Shown one piece after another: positions 17,818-24,236 of a stretch of DNA of 64,000 bases. Every line of letters begins with the position of its first letter. Positions within the stretch are counted from its first letter, which is position 1. Below the pieces are notes generated by a model that saw only the letters and a program-made list of their open reading frames with translations, had not been told where the DNA came from and ran no database searches. The stretch is taken from the NCBI GenBank assembly GCA_902798965.1, contig CADBYS010000006.1:35217-99216 (forward strand). The letters are read 5' to 3'. Origin of the DNA: an uncultured Bacteroidales bacterium (GTDB taxonomy: Bacteria; Bacteroidota; Bacteroidia; Bacteroidales; Paludibacteraceae). The position numbers and the translations under genes are program-made.

Positions 17818-19086
17818 TTATGGCTTCAAGCAGCCAATGGGTACAACATATACGCCATCGTTGCGGCGGTAAGCAAACTGACCGGCTGTAAGAATCATCA
17901 AGAATGAGGGTTTATTCATCTTCTGCTCATCTACTTTGCTTGCCAATTTGAGAAGATTTTTTGCAGCATCTTCTTCCTCGTTCCTTCCTAACTTCACTTC
18001 TACTCCCGCCCAACGTCCGTCACGGAGTGAAATGACCAGATCACATTCCAACTCATTCTTATCGTGGTAGTGATATACATCGCCGTCGTTGGCTTGGGCA
18101 TATACGCGCAAGTCGCGTGCGCACAAATCCTCGAATAAGAAACCGAGTGTCTTAAAGTCTTTTAATAGGCCATCGGGATTCGTGCGCAAAAGCACAGCTG
18201 CTATACTCGGGTCAACAAAATGTCGCTTGGGTGAAGTGCGGATGGCTGTTTTACTACGCAGCGAGGGCAACCATGCCTCCACATTATCGACTACAAAAAT
18301 GCGCCGCAGAGCATTCATGTACGATGCAAAGGTTGCTGTGGAGAGAGTCTTGTCATCAATAGTGACATCTTGTATTATTGTTTCATTGGATGCCATGGTA
18401 CTTACGTTTCGCGCAAGGGATTGAAGCAGTTTGCGCACGCGCTGCGGGTTCTTTTCTACGCCATCTACGCGGTGAATATCCAGCTCAACCACTTCGTCAA
18501 CATAGTTTCTCGCAACGCGCAATGCAGCCTTGTCTTTCATTCCTATTGATGCAGGCCATCCGCCACGGCAGAGGGAAAAAGCCAATTGTTCGATAGTAAG
18601 TTCCGATTGTGCCGCGATGTCAGGAGCGGAAGCAAACAATTCAGCCATGCTTACAGATCCGTTGGATTCGCCGGACTCCCAAAGCGTCATCGGGCGCATT
18701 CGAAGTTTAGCGATTCGTCCAGTGCCTGTATGGCGATGTTCATCATCAGCAGGGACAGCCGAGCCGGTAAGAATGAATTGCCCCATCCGACGGCGTTGAT
18801 CCACCTCAAAGCGCACGGCGTTCCATAGGACAAGGGCATCTTGCCATTCATCAATCAGCCGCGGTGTATCTCCTTGCAGCAGTAGCGATGGCTTGGTAGA
18901 GGCCATCCGTTGGTAATCGGCTGCCTTGTCTTCGTCCTGCAAAAAGACGGCACTATTCGCTTGATGCAAACCAGTGGTGGTCTTACCACACCATTTTGCG
19001 CCTTCTATCAGCACTGCTCCGCTTGCTTCCAATTGCTCTTGTAATTCGATGTCCGCAATCCTCTTTCTGTAGTTTTCGACTTTCAT
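17818..19086 (-). CDS. AAA_14/DUF4143 family ATPase
   Basis: 422 residues from the ATG at 19084-19086; a longer frame adds 19 residues that fall in the promoter. A Walker A loop GAKWCGKTTT lies near residues 29-38, Walker B is LIDEWQDA, and the sensor-like ILTGSA follows, as in the AAA_14 family. The DUF4143 C-terminal half ends with a nuclease-like fold (ELECDLVISLRDGRWAGVEVKLG), where the E/D and ExK residues recall PD-(D/E)XK enzymes. Function is unknown; these ATPases are common accessory genes in Bacteroidota. It sits between two copies of a duplicated gene-end sequence. Confidence 0.82.
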   Translation of the reverse strand: MKVENYRKRIADIELQEQLEASGAVLIEGAKWCGKTTTGLHQANSAVFLQDEDKAADYQRMASTKPSLLLQGDTPRLIDEWQDALVLWNAVRFEVDQRRRMGQFILTGSAVPADDEHRHTGTGRIAKLRMRPMTLWESGESNGSVSMAELFASAPDIAAQSELTIEQLAFSLCRGGWPASIGMKDKAALRVARNYVDEVVELDIHRVDGVEKNPQRVRKLLQSLARNVSTMASNETIIQDVTIDDKTLSTATFASYMNALRRIFVVDNVEAWLPSLRSKTAIRTSPKRHFVDPSIAAVLLRTNPDGLLKDFKTLGFLFEDLCARDLRVYAQANDGDVYHYHDKNELECDLVISLRDGRWAGVEVKLGRNEEEDAAKNLLKLASKVDEQKMNKPSFLMILTAGQFAYRRNDGVYVVPIGCLKP

Positions 19087-19112
19087 GTTTTCGACCATTT
19101 TAAAATTCGCTG

Positions 19113-19143
19113 CAAATATACTAAAAATAAATGAAATATGCAA
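19113..19143 (-). promoter_or_regulatory. Bacteroidota promoter for the ATPase
   Basis: On the minus strand TTGC (19143-19140), 19 nt, TATATTTG (19120-19113). Confidence 0.7.
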
Positions 19144-19270
19144 GTTTTTGAACGACTAACTAAAAGAATTGTCGTAAATTTATTAAAAGATTTGGCTATA
19201 CATTACAAAAGGGAAAGGTAGTTTGATTTATATACATAATGTGCTTACACTTCTAAATCCCCCCCCAAAA

Positions 19271-19315
19271 AAAAACGGCATGCGATACACTGCCACCGGA
19301 GCAAAAGTGGAGTAA
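19271..19315 (+). pseudogene. Remnant of a tailed secreted protein (last 14 codons)
   Basis: An in-frame KNGMRYTATGAKVE followed by TAA matches the end of the BspA-like protein (RNGKTYTVTGVKVE). The sequence after the stop also matches the BspA-like 3' flank, including the heptamer array and hairpin. Upstream of 19268 the similarity ends at a poly-C/poly-A run. This is a gene end without its gene. Confidence 0.75.
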
Positions 19316-19328
19316 GGGGGAATTGAAC

Positions 19329-19364
19329 GGTGAAAAGTGAAAGGTGAAAAGTGAAAGGTGAAAG
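19329..19364 (+). repeat. Heptamer array (GTGAAAR)n, second copy
   Basis: Five units of the 7-bp repeat follow the tail remnant, as in the copy at 17608-17690. Confidence 0.85.
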
Positions 19365-19388
19365 AGAATAAAACTCGGATAATAATAC

Positions 19389-19418
19389 TACGAGCGGCTC
19401 AAATCTGAGTCGCTCGTA
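19389..19418. terminator. Hairpin between tail remnant and AbiE operon
   Basis: TACGAGCG (19389-19396) pairs with CGCTCGTA (19411-19418), extended by GCTCA/TGAGT. It is a copy of the hairpin at 17713-17746 and sits just beyond the 3' end of the minus-strand AbiEii gene. Confidence 0.55.
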
Positions 19419-19449
19419 ATGTGTTAGTGAATAGTCGCTAAAACTTCGG

Positions 19450-20151
19450 CTATTTATTTTGGTTAATCAGAGGGTAAGCGGCAAAGAGTTCCAGCGCTGT
19501 GGCTGTATCGGGAATGAGTTGCTTGCGGGCAAAATTCTTTGTCTGGTTATCCATTAGCACTTCACCAAGTCCCTGCATTAGCGCTCGCGACGAAAAGCCA
19601 CGCACCGTTTCGGCACATTGCTGTGCATACTCGCTGACCGAAAGCCCTGTGCGCAAACGCACAATCTCTTCATTGATCTCGGTGCGGTTCTGCAAAAAGA
19701 ACCACACATCATATATGTCACGCGGCGTGATTCGTTCGCCCAGTGCGCACAACTTATGCGCAAACATATCCGAAAGCGTCATGACGCGTATATTTGTCCC
19801 CAATAACGAGCGAATCTCATAATGATCCGGATAGACACGATTACTGACTTCCAGTTTTAGCATTCTTTCGCCCTTGCCGTAATCGAGCACAAGTAACGCA
19901 CCAAAATGCTTTAACGCCTCATCGTCGATCGTCCCGAATTTTACGAGCAGCTTGTGCAACTCATGATACACATATTCTTCCTTGGATTTATCCAACAGAT
20001 TGAAATCCAAGTCCGTCGAGAATCGATTTAACCCATGGAACAGCATTAGTGATGTGCCTCCTTTGAACGCAAGAACCTTGCTCAATTCCGGCTGCCGAAA
20101 GATGCCAAGCAGCACTTGCATCATGTAGTAACGATGTTTATTGATATCCAT
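19450..20151 (-). CDS. AbiEii-family nucleotidyltransferase toxin
   Basis: 233 residues. The AbiEii/AbiGii signature is present: VLAFKGGTSLMLFHGLNRFSTDLDF (about residues 26-50), with the GG(T/S) turn and the DxD pair of the nucleotidyltransferase fold, then DMFAHKLCALGER with the conserved Lys. Characterised AbiE toxins are type IV toxin-antitoxin nucleotidyltransferases that cause growth arrest and abort phage infection. The gene starts 3 bp after the stop of the AbiEi-like antitoxin. Confidence 0.88.
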   Translation of the reverse strand: MDINKHRYYMMQVLLGIFRQPELSKVLAFKGGTSLMLFHGLNRFSTDLDFNLLDKSKEEYVYHELHKLLVKFGTIDDEALKHFGALLVLDYGKGERMLKLEVSNRVYPDHYEIRSLLGTNIRVMTLSDMFAHKLCALGERITPRDIYDVWFFLQNRTEINEEIVRLRTGLSVSEYAQQCAETVRGFSSRALMQGLGEVLMDNQTKNFARKQLIPDTATALELFAAYPLINQNK

Positions 20152-20154
20152 GGT

Positions 20155-20715
20155 CTATTGTTTTAGCAACGCTTCAACGCGTTTGGTTAATGCCGGTGAA
20201 GTATATACAGGCACAATCTGCCGAATGAGTTGTTTGTTTAGCGGATGGAGGTTGTCGAAGTAACACTGACCTGCGCTAAGGTATAGCATATCAAGAAAAG
20301 CACGCTCGGGAGTCGCAATCGCTATATTGTCGCGCTGCTCTATGCCCATCATGTTTGCCCAAATCATAGGATTGATCTGCCGGAACACATAGTTATTGCC
20401 GTCCACTTCGATGACGCGGTTCTGGTAGCTGATGCACGTAATCTCCGAACTATACTGAAAAGTCACACCCGCGCGTGCAAGCACGTATTCCAATGATATA
20501 TACGATGGCTTAAGCAAGGAACAAGCCATCTCTTCTTCCGAATAATTTGGTTTGGCATAGATACCTTTGCGCGGATTGAGCAATGTACCTTTCTTGGCAT
20601 AATACATTAGCGACCGACGAAGCGACTGCCGGTCTCTTTCCTCACAGCTCAACGCTAACCATTGCGGCGTAAACACTGTTCGTGAACTGGACAATATAGT
20701 GCTCAGTACATCCAT
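20155..20715 (-). CDS. AbiEi-family antitoxin (transcriptional regulator)
   Basis: 186 residues from the ATG at 20713-20715; a longer frame adds 17 residues across the palindromic leader. The N-terminus looks like the winged-helix antitoxin domain (SLRRSLMYYAKKGTLLNPRKGIYAKP), followed by the AbiEi_3-type region with TPERAFLDMLYL. Known AbiEi proteins bind inverted repeats at their own promoter and repress the operon; a matching 17-bp palindrome lies at 20729-20745. Confidence 0.85.
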   Translation of the reverse strand: MDVLSTILSSSRTVFTPQWLALSCEERDRQSLRRSLMYYAKKGTLLNPRKGIYAKPNYSEEEMACSLLKPSYISLEYVLARAGVTFQYSSEITCISYQNRVIEVDGNNYVFRQINPMIWANMMGIEQRDNIAIATPERAFLDMLYLSAGQCYFDNLHPLNKQLIRQIVPVYTSPALTKRVEALLKQ

Positions 20716-20728
20716 AAGCAGGCTGTAT

Positions 20729-20745
20729 GTACAAATTATTTGTAC
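20729..20745. promoter_or_regulatory. Candidate AbiEi operator palindrome
   Basis: GTACAAA (20729-20735) and TTTGTAC (20739-20745) around TTA form a perfect inverted repeat between the promoter and the antitoxin start codon, where an autorepressor would bind. Confidence 0.55.
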
Positions 20746-20755
20746 TTTCGGCGCA

Positions 20756-20787
20756 CAAAGATACAATATTTTTTTGATATATGCAAA
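20756..20787 (-). promoter_or_regulatory. Bacteroidota promoter for the AbiE operon
   Basis: On the minus strand TTTGC (20787-20783), 19 nt, TATCTTTG (20763-20756). Confidence 0.85.
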
Positions 20788-20878
20788 TATTAATGCAAGA
20801 AAATGTGTAAATTAAGTGCTTTTTTGCTAATTTGCCAACTTTGTTGAGCGAAATAACCAGCCTTAATATTATGAGGTG

Positions 20879-21691
20879 CTAAGCGGCAGCAGACGGGAGT
20901 CGAATGCGGGGAACGAACGGAGCGATGCAAGGAATATGGGGGAGGAGAAGGGAGATACCCGAATAGGATTCGAGGCTAATAGACGAAGAGGGAGAAGCAA
21001 GGTGAATAGCCGGGCACTCGCCATCGGAAATGGCGAGCACAGGACACTCCTCGTGGGCGGCAGGTTGAATGGTAGGCTGCTGGGCTGCTGTTGGTGCAGA
21101 CTCTTGAGCTGCTATTGGGGCGTTAGGCTGCTGGGCTGCTGTTGGGGCAGACTCCTTAGTTGCTGACTCTAAGGCGGTGAGTTGGGCGTGGAGGGTGGCA
21201 ACGAGGAAACCGAAGAGGTTGGGGTAGAAGGTGCGGTAACCTTGTGGCGGGCGGTTGGGATGGAGCTCGTGCTCGCGGATATGAGCGGCGTGAAGTTGCT
21301 GATAGTGAGCGAGTTGATCGGGGTCGGCCATGATGGCATGCGCGCGATTGATCGCCTCGGTGTGGATCTCGATGTTGCGGCGCTCGGCATCGGTCATGGT
21401 GTCGGCGTTCTTTTGGATAATGGGTAAGGGGTAGATTATGTAAGGTGGGTAACCCTTGTACTTGGATTGCTTGACACCGGTGCGGCGCTTGCGGATGACG
21501 ACACGCATACCGTATGCTTCGCGATCCTCGGGTTGTTCGATGGATCCGCGAATATACTCCCACACCTTGGTGTTGGGCTCAAAGAAGAAGTGGCCGTCAG
21601 GGGACACGACGACTTCGCCCAGACCTTTTTCTTCGATCCGGGTGATAACCTGCTGCAAGAGCGGGTGAATATGTAGGTCTTGAACCAGCAT
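20879..21691 (-). CDS. Unknown protein with low-complexity Ala/Gln/Pro repeats
   Basis: 270 residues, not recognised. The N-terminal 100 residues look folded (GEVVVSPDGHFFFEPNTKVWEY). A helical region with many His residues follows (HYQQLHAAHIREHELHP). Residues about 180-210 carry a repeat (ESAPTAAQQPNAPIAAQ, then ESAPTAAQQP), encoded by a GC-rich DNA repeat at about 21070-21165, and the C-terminus is Ser/Pro/Ile-rich. No signal peptide or membrane segment. Its promoter is divergent from that of the tubulin operon, with about 250 bp between them. Confidence 0.55.
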   Translation of the reverse strand: MLVQDLHIHPLLQQVITRIEEKGLGEVVVSPDGHFFFEPNTKVWEYIRGSIEQPEDREAYGMRVVIRKRRTGVKQSKYKGYPPYIIYPLPIIQKNADTMTDAERRNIEIHTEAINRAHAIMADPDQLAHYQQLHAAHIREHELHPNRPPQGYRTFYPNLFGFLVATLHAQLTALESATKESAPTAAQQPNAPIAAQESAPTAAQQPTIQPAAHEECPVLAISDGECPAIHLASPSSSISLESYSGISLLLPHIPCIAPFVPRIRLPSAAA

Positions 21692-22131
21692 TTTGGTTTA
21701 CTATTTTGCTTGTTATTTTTGGTTGATCGGTTTAGGAAATCGGAAAAGTAAACCCTAGGATGACCCCGTCTGTAGCCCCTTTTTACCCCATTGGTGGAGG
21801 GGGGCGCGAGGTGTTTCAATGAACTCTGGCGTGTGCTGCACGGGGGCGGGCACTATGCCGATTACTAAACTTGATACAAAGATACAAAAAAAATGCGAGA
21901 TATGCAAATTTAAGTCACATTGTTGTGACAGGGGCACGAGTGGGATTTTGAAAAATGGCAGGTGGAGATGACAAGTACAAGGGACTTTTTGGGGCAACAA
22001 TTAAAAACTATTACCAACAATTCCAAAGAATCATTTGGGGTCAAAAATTGCCAAAAATTATCAAAAATTCATTGGGCTTTGGGCGAATTTTGGTAAATTT
22101 TAACTAAAAAGCAAAATTTATTCCGAAAAAC
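21692..22131. other. AT-rich intergenic region upstream of the tubulin operon
   Basis: No gene supported. It holds the minus-strand promoter at 21877-21908, and at 22040-22059 an inverted, 18-of-20 copy of the dispersed 20-mer found after hemD, after yidD and after the CotH gene. Confidence 0.5.
21877..21908 (-). promoter_or_regulatory. Bacteroidota promoter for the unknown 270-residue protein
   Basis: On the minus strand TTTGC (21908-21904), 19 nt, TATCTTTG (21884-21877). Confidence 0.78.
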
Positions 22132-22162
22132 TTGCAAATGTCAATTTTTTTTTGTAACTTTG
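22132..22162 (+). promoter_or_regulatory. Bacteroidota promoter of the vWA/tubulin/protease operon
   Basis: TTGC at 22132-22135, 19 nt, TAACTTTG at 22155-22162. It is the only promoter recognised before the four-gene operon. Confidence 0.8.
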
Positions 22163-22201
22163 TACGCGGAAATGGTTTGTGCTGATTGCCGGATATGCAA
22201 A

Positions 22202-22308
22202 CAACCATACTACAACTATACAAACAACTATACAAACAACTATACAAACAACTATACAAGCAACTATACAATCAACTATACAATCAACTATACAATCAGT
22301 TAAACAAT
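22202..22308 (+). repeat. 12-bp tandem repeat in the operon leader, running into the start codon
   Basis: Seven 12-bp units CAACTATACAAN fill 22213-22296, with one decayed unit on each side. The last (CAGTTAAACAAT) supplies the AT of the ATG at 22307. The array is unstructured and purine-poor. Read from the ATG at 22195 it encodes QLYK/QLYN repeats in a frame that runs into gene 1, so a repeat leader peptide is possible. Confidence 0.9.
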
Positions 22309-23317
22309 GAAAAGAATCTTATCGGGCTTGGCGGTGGTGCTGTTCGCGTTGAGCCTGAATGCTCAGGGACAATTTAAGGATGTGCGGCAGACGTACCTGT
22401 GGGATGTGACCCTATCGATGAAGGGTTACAACGGCGCGCCGGACATCTACAGCAAGGTGGTGGAAGTGATGGTAAGGGACATTCAGTCGATCACCAACGA
22501 ACGGACGGAGATAGTTGTTATTCCGTTCCAGGACACGCAGTATGACCAGGTGTGGCGCGAGTATGCCACACCGGAAGGGAAGGCTGCTATCATCAAGCAG
22601 ATTAAGGAGTACAAGAACGAGAAGGTGACCAACACCAATATCTCCGCGCCGTTGCAGTACGTGATCGACAATATCTTCACTACCGACAAGATAGATATCA
22701 TGAAGCTGATGACCGACGGCAACGATAATGTCAATCCCGCCAAGCTGCATGATATACTCAACCGGTGGTGCGAGATAGCGAAAGCCAAAGATGCGTACGG
22801 CTATTATATACTGCTGACCAATGCCGCCAAACTGGACTTCGAGCTCAAGGGCATATGCAACTTTGAGGAGGTGGATGTGAGTGATATGCTGGACGGTATA
22901 GCGGACATCCGTCAGGTGAACAGTACCCTCAAGCGCGGTATAATCATCAATATCCGCGACGAGTACGACAAGCCCAAGCGCTTGACATTCAAGATCTACT
23001 CGGGTGACGGCAATATCCCCGAGGGTTTCAAGATACGCTACAAGACTCTGCCGAACGACTATGTGGAGATCGACGAGGTGGCAGAGATGCAGGCCGACAA
23101 CTCGCTGGAGATCCATCCGAAGTTCAAGAAACCGCAGGAAGAGTTGATAGCCGAGCTACCGACCGAGTACCTGTATGGCGATATTGTGCTGCAATACGAG
23201 CCTACGCCGGAGATGTCGGAAGGCAAGTATGCCTACACCCGCATTGTGGATAACGAGTGCGCAGTGATGTTGGAAAATAAACCCGTTAAAACCGTTAAGA
23301 TCTATGTTAAGCAATAA
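22307..23317 (+). CDS. Exported von Willebrand factor A-like protein (tubulin operon gene 1)
   Basis: 336 residues. A signal peptide (MKRILSGLAVVLFALSLNA, cleavage before QG) points to the periplasm. A vWA fold is indicated by WDVTLSM (D33, T35, S37), a DxTxS variant of the metal-binding DxSxS, a Thr-rich turn near T108-T110, and KLMTDGNDN with D137 as the third metal site. About 170 residues of beta-rich sequence follow (LTFKIYSGDGNIPEGFKI). vWA domains usually mediate metal-dependent protein contacts. The gene opens a four-gene operon and overlaps gene 2 by 14 bp. Confidence 0.8.
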   Translation: MKRILSGLAVVLFALSLNAQGQFKDVRQTYLWDVTLSMKGYNGAPDIYSKVVEVMVRDIQSITNERTEIVVIPFQDTQYDQVWREYATPEGKAAIIKQIKEYKNEKVTNTNISAPLQYVIDNIFTTDKIDIMKLMTDGNDNVNPAKLHDILNRWCEIAKAKDAYGYYILLTNAAKLDFELKGICNFEEVDVSDMLDGIADIRQVNSTLKRGIIINIRDEYDKPKRLTFKIYSGDGNIPEGFKIRYKTLPNDYVEIDEVAEMQADNSLEIHPKFKKPQEELIAELPTEYLYGDIVLQYEPTPEMSEGKYAYTRIVDNECAVMLENKPVKTVKIYVKQ

Positions 23318-24224
23318 GACACTCGCTATAGTATTGGCAGCCGTAGCCTGCCTGTGCATCAGTTGCAACAAGGTGCACGACGAGAACTCCGTAGTGTGGG
23401 GCAAGACGAACACGTACGACAAGTTCCTATGGAAGGAGCAGGTGCCCGATACGCTGAAGCAGACCCTGTGCTTCGACTTCAACGCTGATGCGCAGAAGTA
23501 CCTGTCGGCGCCGCTGAAGTTAGGCGTATTCAAGAAAGATGCCGACGGCCATCTGCGTCCGGTGCAGCCTGACGAGGCGCAGCTGTTCGTTCGCGGCAAG
23601 GCTCTGGAGGGAAACGTGATTACCGTCAATGCCTCGGAAAAGGAGGTAGAGGTAGGCATCGTGTTCAACCCGAACGCTGAGAATAAGATGCACTACTGGT
23701 ATATCAAGCCGGTAGCTACCGCCGGTCTGGATCGCATCAACGACCAGGAGGCATACGGCGCTGACGAGGCGATCATGGAGATCAAGCTGCGCAAGCGCCA
23801 TGTGATGAACCCGCTGGCGGAAGGGCTGATGTGGATAGGTATCATCCTCGCATCCGCTCTCGTGCTGTGGTTCGTGCTGCTCAAGCGCATGTTCTTCCCC
23901 ACGTTCCGCGTTACGCGCATCCAGCTGAGCGATCCGTCGCCGTATATGAGTCTGATGAAGGTGAAGAACTACCGCCAGTGTATCCTCACGGACAAGGCGC
24001 AGAAGCAGAACGCTCTGAACAAGATTTTCTGCGGCGAAATAAAGTACGAAGTCAATCCGCTGTGGACGGCTCCCGTGGTGTTCGAGCCGCGCGACAAGAA
24101 ATCCATCCGTGTTCGTCCGGATAAACATACGTACACTGTTGACTCACGCATCCTGAAGACGAATACGGATTACGTGATCGTGAACGAAACGACGAAAAAC
24201 AAAACAACCATTCGCATATCATAA
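23304..24224 (+). CDS. Lipoprotein-like membrane-bridging protein (tubulin operon gene 2)
   Basis: 306 residues. The N-terminus is a lipoprotein-type signal (AIVLAAVACLCISC, C21), followed by about 150 periplasm-facing residues that look like beta-sandwich domains. A single transmembrane helix is at about 174-194 (LMWIGIILASALVLWFVLL), then about 110 C-terminal residues, probably cytoplasmic. This arrangement could connect the exported vWA protein to the cytoplasmic tubulin-like protein. No family was recognised. The lipobox is not canonical (Cys at -3), so an uncleaved anchor is possible. Confidence 0.65.
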   Translation: MLSNKTLAIVLAAVACLCISCNKVHDENSVVWGKTNTYDKFLWKEQVPDTLKQTLCFDFNADAQKYLSAPLKLGVFKKDADGHLRPVQPDEAQLFVRGKALEGNVITVNASEKEVEVGIVFNPNAENKMHYWYIKPVATAGLDRINDQEAYGADEAIMEIKLRKRHVMNPLAEGLMWIGIILASALVLWFVLLKRMFFPTFRVTRIQLSDPSPYMSLMKVKNYRQCILTDKAQKQNALNKIFCGEIKYEVNPLWTAPVVFEPRDKKSIRVRPDKHTYTVDSRILKTNTDYVIVNETTKNKTTIRIS

Positions 24225-24236
24225 AACAAGAATATC

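Noticed and set aside
17818-19086. DUF4143 ATPase as part of an insertion sequence
   Set aside because: No terminal inverted repeats or transposase motifs were found around it; only the duplicated gene-end sequences flank it.
22186-22377. A 63-codon frame of QLYK/QLYN repeats before and inside operon gene 1
   Set aside because: It exists because a 12-bp repeat has no stop codon, and then continues in the wrong frame of gene 1. Kept only as a possible leader peptide, not as a gene.
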